A DNA stretch of 24,690 nt, from IMG/VR virus record IMGVR_UViG_3300002514_000068, positions 3,729-28,418 of that record; one strand, given 5' to 3'. This DNA is from a virus. The notes below the pieces were generated by a model. That model searched no databases. It was not told the origin of the DNA and worked only from the letters and a program-made list of their open reading frames with translations. The stretch's first letter is position 1, and every line of letters starts with the position of its first letter. The position numbers were made by a program, and so were the translations under genes. Positions 14,042-22,155 of the stretch are shown piece by piece.

Positions 14042-15732
14042 GCCGATCTCCTTCGGAACAGTCCCTCTACTACTTTCACGCGCTTTGCGCTATCCCGCAA
14101 CCCGGTTCCCACCGCTTCTAGGCTTTGCTCGATCCTATCTGAGGCGGCTGTGATCTCATCCAAGGCACCAGAGAGCCCCTCCAGACGGGATTCAAACGCC
14201 ACCTCTTTGGGCGTTGTCGGAAGCCCTGGCTCTTTGGGAAGCATGCCAGCCTGAGCCTGCATGCCCATAGCCTCTGGGAACTGCGTGATAAGCTCTTGCG
14301 TCAACGCCGTCTGAGTCCTCTGCTCCATCCTGGCTTCGTCCTCTTTCTCCTGAGCGAGCGCCTGTGCGACTTCTTCACTGAAGTCGAACACGTGACTGAT
14401 TACCCAGTTACGCGGGAAGAACTCAAGCAGACGTGTGGCGTTGTCAGCTTGTGCGTTCCTGAGTTCGATCTGTGCCAACTCAAAGATGGCACTCGGCACA
14501 CTCATCCTGATCTCAAACTCAATCTCGTCGGGGTCAATCCCGAGAAGAGCGAGGTGGATTCTCGATACCCTTCGAATTCCGTTTCTGATCTCCCGCTGGA
14601 TCCTCATCACACTACGGGCGAAACGGACATCCTCTTGAGACAGGGCGGCTCTGCTCGTCTCGCCAGCCAGTCCCAGATAAGACGCTGGCACCTTGATCGC
14701 GCTGAACAGCTTCGACCGGAAGTACTCCAGATCCTCGACAGCCTGGTAGTCTGGACCGCTGATGACCTCGATCCTGGTTGAGTCCTGCCCCGCCCTTGAA
14801 GGGACCCAGAAATCCTCTTGCGCGTTGAGGGGATTCATTCGGAACTCGAGCTTCTTGGTGCTCGTGTTGAACAGCTTCCGCTTCTTAAACTGCTGCTTGA
14901 CCTGGTTGACGTATGAAATCGCTTGCGCGGGAGGCAGATCGCCCACGTCCACGTAGAAGGCGTATCTGGCTGGAGATCGAGTCAGCTTGTAGACAAGGGC
15001 TGAGTCCTCAGCCATCACCAGGCGTCGCCAGATCCAACGTGCGGGCTCCAGAACGCTATGTCCGTACTCGGAGCCAACGTCCCGACCCTGGAGTCGCCAG
15101 TTGACCACCTCCCAAGGCTCAAAAACGATCAACTTGTCAATGGTCTTCTTGCCGCTCTCGATCGCCTTCTTGACCTCCTCCCGGCTTACCGCAAAGCCCC
15201 CTGTGGGGTCCTGTACATAGCCGATGAGGACACCGTTCTTCTCTTCGACCCTTCGCATGGTCGCCGGTGGAAGATAGCTCCAACCCAGAACTCCTGATTC
15301 GTCCGCGATCACCTCGGCGTAGCAGTTGCCGTACTTGGTCAGGGTCCTGGCCAGCACATACACCGTCTCGTCGAGCTTCAACCTCTTGTAGAAGAGGTCC
15401 TCCAGGGCGGCTCTGGACGCCAAATCCTTGGACGTGGGCCACACCGACTTCCCGGTCATGGAGTCCGGGATCGTCGCGTCATCTGCATAGATGTCTATCG
15501 CGCTCCCGATCTCCGGGTAGTCATCCATCTCCTCGTAGTCCGCGAACCGCTGCATGAGCGTTTGCTCAAGGCGAAGGGACTGACTCAGAGTGTCGTAACC
15601 GTCGAGGTAATTGTAGAGGGAGTTCTCAGGCGTGACGAAGTTCTCGCCTCGTCTGAGCTTGTCCACCTGCTTCTCAGGTGTGTTGGCGAACAATGCCCTG
15701 ATCTTTCCGGCTATGTCGTTCGCAAAGCCCAT
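14038..15732 (-). CDS. Portal protein, T4 gp20-like
   Basis: The 564-aa protein starts at ATG 15732, three bases after the terminase stop. It forms the dodecameric ring at the packaging vertex. The features agree with gp20 relatives: the early segment YEEMDDYPEIGSAIDIYADD, the clip-region pattern GNCYAEVIADESGVLGWSYL, IVFEPWEVVNWRLQG with GHSVLEPARWIWRRL, then RSPARYAFYVDVGDLPPAQA and the later LEYFRSKLFSAIKVPASYLG. The final 80 residues are a Glu/Gln/Ala-rich helical tail that includes a predicted coil (LEGLSGALDEITAASDRIEQ). Length is close to T4 gp20 (524). It sits between terminase and core genes as expected. Identity is firm. Confidence 0.95.
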   Translation of the reverse strand: MGFANDIAGKIRALFANTPEKQVDKLRRGENFVTPENSLYNYLDGYDTLSQSLRLEQTLMQRFADYEEMDDYPEIGSAIDIYADDATIPDSMTGKSVWPTSKDLASRAALEDLFYKRLKLDETVYVLARTLTKYGNCYAEVIADESGVLGWSYLPPATMRRVEEKNGVLIGYVQDPTGGFAVSREEVKKAIESGKKTIDKLIVFEPWEVVNWRLQGRDVGSEYGHSVLEPARWIWRRLVMAEDSALVYKLTRSPARYAFYVDVGDLPPAQAISYVNQVKQQFKKRKLFNTSTKKLEFRMNPLNAQEDFWVPSRAGQDSTRIEVISGPDYQAVEDLEYFRSKLFSAIKVPASYLGLAGETSRAALSQEDVRFARSVMRIQREIRNGIRRVSRIHLALLGIDPDEIEFEIRMSVPSAIFELAQIELRNAQADNATRLLEFFPRNWVISHVFDFSEEVAQALAQEKEDEARMEQRTQTALTQELITQFPEAMGMQAQAGMLPKEPGLPTTPKEVAFESRLEGLSGALDEITAASDRIEQSLEAVGTGLRDSAKRVKVVEGLFRRRSA

Positions 15733-15735
15733 CGC

Positions 15736-17763
15736 TTACCCGATGATGATTGGAAGAGGACCGTCTTTACTTACTCTGGTGGGCAGTTCCTTGCCAGCTT
15801 TCCAGGGTATTTTGCCCCCAGTGATCCAGCTGTGATCCTCCTTTGGCCTCTCCTGGTTCGACTGAACTCTCATAGGACTTCGGAGGCTTCTCTTCTTCAA
15901 CCCTTCCACCACTCCAGCCACAGCGTCACTCACATCCTTGGTGCCCGCAACTGGGTGATCCACCTTCCCCTTGATGCGGTCGTACTCGAGAGCCTTCAAC
16001 TCGCGCAGGAACGGAGGGTAGTTGTAGTACTTGATCCGGTTCTCGTAAATGGCGGATTTCAGGCTCTCGTATGGCTGAATGGTGCGATCAACTGACAAAA
16101 GCTCGGTTCGAATGCCCCTGGTCTTCACCTGTTGGAGCATCTCTGCGGACTGATACTGGTCGCACGAAAACCCACCCAGGTGGAACCCGTGATCCTGCAA
16201 CTCATAGACGAGGCGTCGAACGTCGGGAAGGAATATCTGCTCACCGTAGGGTGGATTGATCCGCAAGACTAGCTCAATCACGTAGAACGGTGCCATGTCC
16301 GTGAACTCTTCGCCTTCCTCGTTCCGGCGCACCACCTCGACCCACCGGTCCACGTACCCCATCGCTATTCCAGTGCTGTCACCAGAGAGGGACGTGTCTA
16401 TGTGGATGTGTCTGGGTCGATCTGGCCTTTTCCTTGGCGCGTAGTAGGTCTCCTGGTAGCCACCCTTGAGACGCCTGGTCTTACTGACACACAGCAGGTC
16501 CCAGAGGAACTGACCAGGCCCACCGAAATCGTACTCGGAGACGCTGAATGGGTGTTTCATGGCTGGATCAACGCACGCCATCACCTTGTCCACGCGATGG
16601 ATGAAAGCACTGATCGCGTGCGTCCCTATGCCAGCGATGTCCCTGATCGAATTCTCAAGATCCCGCTCAAAATCTTCCTTGTACTCCTCGGGCACGTTGA
16701 TGATCTCGCAACCCTGATCAACGAAGAACTGCTCACGCGCACCGGATGTCTTGTCTTCCTCGAGGATCTTGCTTCGGATCGAAGCTGATCCCACCACGAC
16801 CTTGAAAGATCGACCGCAGAACGTAGTGGCTGGCTTGACCTCCCACGTGGCGTAGTCACGTGAGAACACCTGTGGATCGTTCACGGCGTTGTTCAGCTTC
16901 CGATCGGTGAAAGAGCCGATGGTAGCCGCGCTGGAGCTAAGAATCATGGCACCCGGAAGGTCAGGAGCAGCTTTCAGGAACCTGGACTTGATGCGGCGAC
17001 AGATGGAGGCGTAGGTCTTCTCGGCCAGGTCGAACTGGGCAACCGTCTTGCCCTTCTTCCCTGTACTCTTGATGACCTCGCCCTTGCTGGCCATGAAGTT
17101 GGCCTCATCCAGAGCACCGCCGATCACGTTCATACCGAGGATGCGCTCTGAGAAGCACGAACCGATCGAGAGCATGACCCCATTGGGAAATTGCGTCACA
17201 TCACGACCGATCTTCAGCCTAAAGTTCTCATTGAAGTAGGGGCTGAGTTTCAACTTGTCCTCGACCGCTGTCTTCATCACCGTCCGAGCCAGGTGGAGGC
17301 TCTTGCTGATCAAGGCAATGACCAACTCACTGCCTGGTGACAGCTGGTATGCGGTCTGCGGGCTTCGGAGACAGGACAGCTCGTAGATCATCCGACAAAG
17401 AGCGATGGACAGGAACGTCGTCTTGCCCCAGCCAATGCTGCCGGTGAGGACCATCTCCCGGTAGTTGTGCCCGCTCATGGATTCAATCAGGTCCAGACGC
17501 ACCCGTGGGTAGAGAGTCTCCGTCGAGAGGCCGAGGTAGTACGGGTCATCCAAGAACTGGGCTACCGGCACCGGTTGCCTTAGCCACCTGTGCTCACCCA
17601 TCGCCTGGATGAGAGTGTTGTCAGAGTTGCCCATCTCCAACATGGTGGCTTCAAGTAGCTTGCGCGCGCGCGGGGGAAGGGATTCAAGCTCCGCGAGCAA
17701 CATTCGGAGCCGCTCTTCGTCAGTACGACTGGAGTTCCGTCTACCCTTCTGCGTCTTGATCAT
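15736..17763 (-). CDS. Terminase large subunit (packaging motor)
   Basis: The 675-aa protein starts at ATG 17763, overlapping the upstream gene by 23 bases. It is the ATP-driven DNA packaging motor and headful nuclease. The ATPase half shows Walker A TGSIGWGKTT (107-116), Walker B VIGGALDEANFM (213-224) and the coupling motif LSSSAATIGS (275-284). The nuclease half shows the acidic residues of an RNase H-like site: D456 in HIHIDTSLSGDS, D535 in GFSCDQYQSA and D611/D613 in KDVSDAVAG. The length is a little above T4 gp17 (610). It sits before the portal gene, the usual order. Identity is firm. Confidence 0.96.
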   Translation of the reverse strand: MIKTQKGRRNSSRTDEERLRMLLAELESLPPRARKLLEATMLEMGNSDNTLIQAMGEHRWLRQPVPVAQFLDDPYYLGLSTETLYPRVRLDLIESMSGHNYREMVLTGSIGWGKTTFLSIALCRMIYELSCLRSPQTAYQLSPGSELVIALISKSLHLARTVMKTAVEDKLKLSPYFNENFRLKIGRDVTQFPNGVMLSIGSCFSERILGMNVIGGALDEANFMASKGEVIKSTGKKGKTVAQFDLAEKTYASICRRIKSRFLKAAPDLPGAMILSSSAATIGSFTDRKLNNAVNDPQVFSRDYATWEVKPATTFCGRSFKVVVGSASIRSKILEEDKTSGAREQFFVDQGCEIINVPEEYKEDFERDLENSIRDIAGIGTHAISAFIHRVDKVMACVDPAMKHPFSVSEYDFGGPGQFLWDLLCVSKTRRLKGGYQETYYAPRKRPDRPRHIHIDTSLSGDSTGIAMGYVDRWVEVVRRNEEGEEFTDMAPFYVIELVLRINPPYGEQIFLPDVRRLVYELQDHGFHLGGFSCDQYQSAEMLQQVKTRGIRTELLSVDRTIQPYESLKSAIYENRIKYYNYPPFLRELKALEYDRIKGKVDHPVAGTKDVSDAVAGVVEGLKKRSLRSPMRVQSNQERPKEDHSWITGGKIPWKAGKELPTRVSKDGPLPIIIG

Positions 17764-18442
17764 CTGCCTGCCCCGCGAACAACTCCCCTAATGTGGGCAA
17801 GTTCGTGAACTCCGACAAGCTCCGAGCGATGCTCAGAACCTTGTTTCGTGACTCCGGGTCAGTGATTGCCCCACCTATATCTTCACCATACTTCTGGTTG
17901 ATCTCAACCATAAGTTCCGGCCTGAAGGTCATGGTGCCCAGGTTCTTGCCTCCACCTAGTCCGAGATCCATCTTCATTTCGTGGCTACGTCGTAGCAACT
18001 CTATGGCGGTCGTGATCTCAGGCTGGAGGTGCTTATCCAGGGCATCAGCCGACTGCTCTCGGCCCATCGCAAACTCGATACGTCGCAATTGCATCTGGTA
18101 GAGACGCTCGATCTCGTCCAGTTCCTCGAGTCCCTTCGGCAAGAAGTCGTCTGGATCAACCGCGTCTTCTGGGTCGATCACAAGGTCCTGATCAGGGATG
18201 TCCTTGCGGTAGCGCCCCAGACCCACCATGAGCGAGCCTTCGGTCATGTCGCGGCATTCGCCCTTGTCCTTCTGGAGCCACCTGGCGCACTCCTGGAGCG
18301 TCCAGCCGCTCACCAGGCGGTAGTGAAGCTGCTTGTAGCAGCGAAGGGACTTGATGCGCCGATGCTTCCGGGACTTCTTCTTCGGACGCTCGACACCCCC
18401 ACCGTCTTGCTCATCGGGTGAATCTGTCGGGATGAGCGGCAT
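17741..18442 (-). CDS. Probable terminase small subunit
   Basis: The 233-aa protein starts at ATG 18442, sharing its A with the stop of the previous gene. Residues 1-30 are charged and probably disordered. Residues 31-75 contain a helix-turn-helix-like stretch (LVSGWTLQECARWLQKDKGE), the DNA-recognition type found in small terminases. Residues 105-165 are helical and may serve for oligomer formation. The end is acidic (LFAGQADDQDAEG). It lies directly before and overlaps the large terminase gene by 23 bases, the classic arrangement. The call rests mainly on that position plus the helix-turn-helix-like stretch; there is no distinctive family motif. Confidence 0.85.
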   Translation of the reverse strand: MPLIPTDSPDEQDGGGVERPKKKSRKHRRIKSLRCYKQLHYRLVSGWTLQECARWLQKDKGECRDMTEGSLMVGLGRYRKDIPDQDLVIDPEDAVDPDDFLPKGLEELDEIERLYQMQLRRIEFAMGREQSADALDKHLQPEITTAIELLRRSHEMKMDLGLGGGKNLGTMTFRPELMVEINQKYGEDIGGAITDPESRNKVLSIARSLSEFTNLPTLGELFAGQADDQDAEG

Positions 18443-19197
18443 CAGATTTCTTCGTCTACCAGAGAGTCGAGGGTGTCTGCTCCATAGACAATAGCGTCTT
18501 CGTTCGGGTCAAAGCCAATGATCCGAATCCCGACTGCCTTCTCGATCTTCGCGAGGTAGTCTGCCAGAGAGTCGATACCCCCATTGGTGGACAGGAAGTC
18601 CGTGCAGATCAAATCGAGAGCATGTCCGTCCTTCTCAGACTCTGCCATGTCCCTCGCACGCTCGAGTGCGCGCGTGACGTTGCCATGCTGATCCGGGAAG
18701 AGCTTGAACTTCATGGCGATCGGCTTGTCATCGACTTCGACCGTGGCATCCCCGGCGATCTCTTCGATGACATCGACCCCGTTCTTCCCCTTCAGGACAT
18801 CCATCATGTCGCGGAAGCTGAGCCCATCGAGACGATCTCGCCACTCATCTGCGTTGTCTTCGTCAACGATCCCGACAAGTTCCTTGGCCTTTGTCCAGCC
18901 AAGCCCACGGACCCACTGCTGAATGTGGGGTGGCATCCTGCCGAACCAGTCCTGGATGGACACGAGGTACTGCGCCTTGCGACGCTGCATGTCCAACTCC
19001 ATCTCGATATAATCGACCCATGAGGCGTGTCCCCAGGACACGTAGTATGAGTTCTGGTGAACATCGTGAAGCAGAACGCTCAGGTCCCAGTAGGACTCCT
19101 CTGCGCGTGTACGTGCGTCCTGGACTGCCTTCCGAATGTCGCCGAATTCAATATCTCCAACCACCTCACCTGGCACTACAACTGTCAACTCAGTCAT
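18442..19197 (-). CDS. Unknown 251-aa DNA-binding-like protein
   Basis: I start at ATG 19197, which has AGGAG five bases upstream and overlaps the end of the resolvase gene by eight bases; a start at 19224 would be deeper in that gene without a good ribosome site. Residues 25-125 are helical, with SYWDLSVLLHDVHQNSYYVS followed by a WGHASWVDYIEMELDMQRRK segment, resembling the layout of phage and plasmid proteins of the DUF3102 sort that carry a helix-turn-helix. The later part is acidic (IVYGADTLDSLVDEEI). It links the recombination block to the terminase genes. A role in transcription or packaging initiation can be imagined but is not shown. Confidence 0.85.
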   Translation of the reverse strand: MTELTVVVPGEVVGDIEFGDIRKAVQDARTRAEESYWDLSVLLHDVHQNSYYVSWGHASWVDYIEMELDMQRRKAQYLVSIQDWFGRMPPHIQQWVRGLGWTKAKELVGIVDEDNADEWRDRLDGLSFRDMMDVLKGKNGVDVIEEIAGDATVEVDDKPIAMKFKLFPDQHGNVTRALERARDMAESEKDGHALDLICTDFLSTNGGIDSLADYLAKIEKAVGIRIIGFDPNEDAIVYGADTLDSLVDEEI

Positions 19198-19657
19198 CTC
19201 TTCTCCTACTTGCTGCGAGAGCAATGACTAAAGCATCACTCTGATTGTGGTCAGCAAGATTGTATCCACGTTTTGTCAATTCGTCAAGTGCCGCTTTCTT
19301 CTTGATGTTGCCCTTGTCGAAGACAACCTTCCTGGCACTGGTCGGCGGGATCACAGTAGGCACGATACCCAGACCCAGTAGGACCTGAGACTTGACGACC
19401 CCGTGAAGCTCCCCCAGGTCGTTCTGGGCACCCTTAGCCGCATAGGCGAAGCCTTCGATGGCTATCTCTGTGACCCCATGAGACCTTGCCGCACGGATGA
19501 TCATCGCCGCTATGGAGGTCATCCTCTCGATCTTATCCCTGATGCTCGATGAACGCTTCAATTTGAATCCAGCGTTGGCTGCGAACAACAGCTTCTCGTC
19601 GGAGTCAATGATGGCAACCCCAGTGGCAACCAGAGACAAGTCGAGTCCCATCATCAT
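19190..19657 (-). CDS. RuvC-fold Holliday junction resolvase
   Basis: I start at the first of three consecutive ATGs (19657), which overlaps the upstream stop as ATGA and has GAGGTG nine bases before it. The 155 residues give the RuvC/RNase H-like pattern: D6 in GLDLSLVATG, E69 in IAIEGFAY, and D137/D141 in ADHNQSDALVIALAAS, with the VIPPTSARKVV segment between. Enzymes of this family cut four-way DNA junctions, which a phage needs to remove branches before packaging. Length matches RuvC (about 170). The closest context is the nuclease and recombinase genes upstream and the terminase genes downstream. The general class is secure; substrate detail is inferred. Confidence 0.93.
   Translation of the reverse strand: MMMGLDLSLVATGVAIIDSDEKLLFAANAGFKLKRSSSIRDKIERMTSIAAMIIRAARSHGVTEIAIEGFAYAAKGAQNDLGELHGVVKSQVLLGLGIVPTVIPPTSARKVVFDKGNIKKKAALDELTKRGYNLADHNQSDALVIALAASRRRDD
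19259..19287 (-). promoter_or_regulatory. Candidate internal sigma70-like promoter
   Basis: Inside the resolvase gene the minus strand reads TTGACG (19287-19282), exactly 17 bases, then TACAAT (19264-19259); each box matches five of six consensus bases. Transcription would start near 19252, ahead of the gene at 19197 and the terminase genes. The 11-mer TTGACAAAACG lies within the spacer region. Because it is in coding DNA, chance cannot be excluded. Confidence 0.4.
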
Positions 19658-20541
19658 TTCGCGAAGCACCTCTCTCTCATAGTGCAATTGATTGCACGCC
19701 TGGCTCTCTTGGTGTCGCACTCATCGAGACGCTGCCACTGATCCACCCACAAGAGCGCCTCGATCGGCGAAAGTGAATCCAGAGGACCGTCTATGGCATC
19801 CACGCACTGGCGGATCATGTCTTCGATCATGGCAACGATCTGATCGTCCCTGTGTATCACATGCTCAGACAGACAGTCTCGGATCTTGTTGTCCAGACCC
19901 TTTCGAATGTAGACGATCCGTGACCTGCTGAGTCCAGTGAACATCATGTAGGCGTGAACCTGCATAATGTGCTCTGCCCTCGGTGGGTGCCCCACAGAGC
20001 CATCTACGTAGGCGAACCCCCGTTCCCCTATCGTCTTGAGTTCAAGCACCTCGGGTTCCTCGCCTGGCCAGCATAGAATTCCGTCGCAGTGACCAGTCAG
20101 GCGCAGTCTGGGCTCACGAAACTCAAGCTCGGCGTAGCGACACTGCCTTGTCGGTCGAGGGATCCAACTGTGTGATAACGGACCCTCAAGGGTATCCCCC
20201 TGTACGATCTCACCGTGAGGGTCGATCCACCACCCTTGGAACACGTCGCCAAGAGTGGGCAGATACTCTTCCTGCCAATGGGAGTGAATCGCAGTGCCGG
20301 TGCCGAAGATCCAGGCGAGTTCTGAATCCACGTCGCCATCTAGTGGTTCACGGTGATACCTGGAGAGTGCGTACATCCTCGGGCATGCGTATGGCAGTCC
20401 AGAGGATCTGAGCCACATCCCTGGCTCGATCCACTTCTTCTCTTCCCTCCCAAGTGAGTCAACTAGCGCGTCAGTTAAGCTTGTGCTGCACGTTTTTTGA
20501 CTCGGGAACTGCTGACCAATCCTTTTGATTCGATTGAGCAT
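19654..20541 (-). CDS. Cas4/RecB-like PD-(D/E)XK nuclease with Fe-S pattern
   Basis: I start at ATG 20541, which has AGGA eight bases upstream; ATG 20589 has no ribosome site and would deepen the overlap with the previous gene. Among 295 residues the nuclease core shows D153 in GHCDGIL, E167-L-K169 in VLELKT and Q194 in HIMQVHAYMM, the RecB/Cas4 arrangement. C53 in YACPRMYAL and C275, C286, C292 near the end have the split-cysteine pattern that holds an iron-sulfur cluster in Cas4 and AddB. Such enzymes resect DNA ends for recombination. No CRISPR or other cas gene is present, so a recombination exonuclease working with the RecA-like protein is the better reading. Confidence 0.9.
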   Translation of the reverse strand: MLNRIKRIGQQFPSQKTCSTSLTDALVDSLGREEKKWIEPGMWLRSSGLPYACPRMYALSRYHREPLDGDVDSELAWIFGTGTAIHSHWQEEYLPTLGDVFQGWWIDPHGEIVQGDTLEGPLSHSWIPRPTRQCRYAELEFREPRLRLTGHCDGILCWPGEEPEVLELKTIGERGFAYVDGSVGHPPRAEHIMQVHAYMMFTGLSRSRIVYIRKGLDNKIRDCLSEHVIHRDDQIVAMIEDMIRQCVDAIDGPLDSLSPIEALLWVDQWQRLDECDTKRARRAINCTMRERCFAK

Positions 20542-20893
20542 TTTCCGCTTCCTGGCGAGCAAGGATCTGTTCGTGGAGTGCCTCGACATTGAAACTGATC
20601 CGAAACAGAGGTTGCTTCACCTTCCCGTAGTTTCGCACCAGGCTCAGCTTCCATGCCTTCGTGGAGCTATATCCCTCCCCCTTGGCCAACTCAGGGTCCT
20701 CCTCGTAATCACCCTTCGTCACCGGGCGCACGCTTCGGACGATGCAGTACGCGAATGGAACCAGCTTCCCGTCCCGTTTGATCTGCAAGGTGAACTTCTG
20801 TTTCGCCTCGTATGGACAAGCGGTGAATGGTCGCACCAGCGCGTTCGCCTTCTTGTTGTAGATGTTTGCCGCCTCAGGCGTGGAGATGATCAT
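20471..20893 (-). CDS. Small ASCH/PUA-like protein of unknown role
   Basis: The 140-aa protein starts at ATG 20893, overlapping the upstream nuclease stop as ATGA. The central beta-rich part (LQIKRDGKLVPFAYCIVRSV and RPVTK next to it) recalls the ASCH/PUA fold, which often binds RNA or modified bases, but the match is loose. The C-terminal 40 residues are helical (FNVEALHEQILARQEAENAQ) and polar. Its last 71 bases overlap the Cas4-like gene in another frame. It is embedded between two nuclease genes. The function is unknown, with RNA or DNA binding as an inference. Confidence 0.75.
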   Translation of the reverse strand: MIISTPEAANIYNKKANALVRPFTACPYEAKQKFTLQIKRDGKLVPFAYCIVRSVRPVTKGDYEEDPELAKGEGYSSTKAWKLSLVRNYGKVKQPLFRISFNVEALHEQILARQEAENAQSNQKDWSAVPESKNVQHKLN

Positions 20894-21270
20894 GACTGCT
20901 CCTGTTCCAGCAGACGCTTGAAGACTGACAGCGGTATCGCTATCCAGTCCCGCTCTGCAAATGTGTCCTCGATTCCCTTGATCTCAAATTGAAGAGCCGG
21001 TTCTTTGCCAGCTGCCATAGCTTCACGGGAGATTTTACTCAGCCACTCACCCTTCACCGACAGGCTCTTGTGCTTCGTCTGTTTGCACTCAACCAAGAAC
21101 TTGGAAAGGGAGTGCCCCTCACTCGACTTCTGTATCACGTCGCCCTTTGCGTAAGGCGAGCTTCCTGAGCCTGGTTGACGCCTTCCGCTCAGAACCCTCG
21201 CTACTCGGTTCTCCTGCCCCTTCGGGGCCTCGTCGAACTCTCCGAACACCTTTGGATAGAATTTTGCCAC
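20890..21270 (-). CDS. PD-(D/E)XK Holliday junction resolvase-like nuclease
   Basis: The start is GTG 21270, supported by a strong GGGAGGTG five bases upstream. The 126 residues show a compact PD-(D/E)XK site: E20 in GQENRVARVL, then QPGSGSSPYAKGDV with D44, and E61-C-K63 in FLVECKQTK. The E...QPGSG...GD...ExK layout is that of small phage and archaeal-type resolvases and VRR-NUC-like nucleases. It would cut branched DNA during replication or packaging. It is the first of three nuclease genes in this block. The gene begins inside the preceding small reading frame, which it overlaps by 152 bases in a different frame, an unusually long overlap for this genome. Confidence 0.9.
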   Translation of the reverse strand: MAKFYPKVFGEFDEAPKGQENRVARVLSGRRQPGSGSSPYAKGDVIQKSSEGHSLSKFLVECKQTKHKSLSVKGEWLSKISREAMAAGKEPALQFEIKGIEDTFAERDWIAIPLSVFKRLLEQEQS

Positions 21271-21439
21271 CCTTCACCTCCCATTCTCCCTGCGAGTAGA
21301 CGTGCTGAGTCACAGACTCATCCCTGTGCACCACGAAAACCCTTCGTGAGAAGCACACGTCGCATATTTCCACCACATGACCGTTCTCTGCGACGGCTTC
21401 CAGTCGGAACTCGCACTCATGGACAGGGTGAGCCCTCAC
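21119..21439 (-). CDS. Small zinc-ribbon-like protein with overlapped tail
   Basis: I prefer GTG 21439, eight bases past the upstream stop with AGGG five bases before it, giving 106 residues; ATG 21490 would overlap the upstream gene by 44 bases. The first 60 residues look like a real small domain: a His-x-Cys pair in HPVHECEF, a CxxC in ICDVCFSRR and regular strands up to HVYSQGEWEVKGG. The last 50 residues (GVRRVRRGPEGAGEPSS and onwards) are only the other frame of the nuclease gene, low in structure and very basic. Either the overlap is real or the functional protein is effectively the first half. The family is unknown; zinc binding is inferred. Confidence 0.6.
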   Translation of the reverse strand: MRAHPVHECEFRLEAVAENGHVVEICDVCFSRRVFVVHRDESVTQHVYSQGEWEVKGGKILSKGVRRVRRGPEGAGEPSSEGSERKASTRLRKLALRKGRRDTEVE

Positions 21440-21446
21440 TTCTTCC

Positions 21447-22154
21447 CTATCCCTGAGCTTCTTCAGCTTCGATCGAAACTTCTGCCACATCCTTCTTCAA
21501 CATCTCCCAAGCCATGACGGTGACGTGAAGCGGGTCAGTATCCATCACCGCTATCCAGTCCCCGTGTTCCAACTGTTCCAGTTCCTTTTCGGGCACCCGG
21601 TTTGGAACCGGGACCATCTTCATGGCCAGCGAGCGCAACGAAGCACACAAGGTCTGACCATCAATGTCTGCTTCCCGGCAGAGAGCTTTGAACAAGGACT
21701 CTGCCATCGGACCCAAAGCCTCCCGCACGTCCGCGCAGAAGTTTGAGTAGAGCGTTGCTGTGGGGTCCACAGCGATAGGTCCGCTGACCTCCAGGACCCT
21801 CACCTTGTAAGAGACCACCCGAGATCGATCTTCCTTGCGTCGATGGATCACCTCAATGAACCCGGCGCGCTCCAAGGCACCAAGCGTCCGACCCAGCGCG
21901 ATGGGCACCAGTCCAAGGTCGCCTTCCACGAGAAGGGGATCGATGTCACCGGTCCTTCCGGTGCCGACCACCTCAGCGAGCCATCGATATAGCTTCCTGC
22001 CCGATGGGCCTACCTTCCTGAGGGCATCACTCGACGGATGAGCCATCGGTGACCTGGAGGCCACCTCTTCGTCGAAGCTAAGTTGCACTTCAGCGCCCTC
22101 AGGAACGTCCATGGCGAATGTACGACCCTGGCATGTGATCACGATCTTTGCCAT
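21447..22154 (-). CDS. Winged-helix protein of unknown role
   Basis: The 235-aa protein starts at ATG 22154, one base past the RecA-like stop, with no strong ribosome site, so coupling is likely. Residues 1-35 are a small beta opening (MAKIVITCQGRTFAMDVPEG). Residues 50-120 have a winged-helix pattern: SGRKLYRWLAEVVG, IALGRTLGALERAGFIEVIH and the wing RSRVVSYKVRVLEVSG. Residues 125-235 are helical (SLFKALCREADIDGQTLCAS), with two of its four cysteines there. It may be a regulator or a mediator protein for the recombinase, since it follows that gene directly, but no family is recognised. Confidence 0.85.
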   Translation of the reverse strand: MAKIVITCQGRTFAMDVPEGAEVQLSFDEEVASRSPMAHPSSDALRKVGPSGRKLYRWLAEVVGTGRTGDIDPLLVEGDLGLVPIALGRTLGALERAGFIEVIHRRKEDRSRVVSYKVRVLEVSGPIAVDPTATLYSNFCADVREALGPMAESLFKALCREADIDGQTLCASLRSLAMKMVPVPNRVPEKELEQLEHGDWIAVMDTDPLHVTVMAWEMLKKDVAEVSIEAEEAQG

Positions 22155-22155
22155 C

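Noticed and set aside
17660-17680. CG-alternating run (GCGCGCGCGC) in the large terminase gene
   Set aside because: It encodes part of the Pro-Pro-Arg-Ala-Arg-Lys segment and similar short CG runs occur elsewhere in the window; no evidence of special structure or function.
19026-19042. CGTGTCC-CCA-GGACACG hairpin
   Set aside because: A short stem within the 251-aa coding sequence, far from any gene boundary; it could easily arise by chance in GC-rich DNA.
19654-20541. Cas4-like gene as part of a CRISPR system
   Set aside because: No direct-repeat array and no cas1, cas2 or effector gene is visible; surrounding genes are phage recombination genes.
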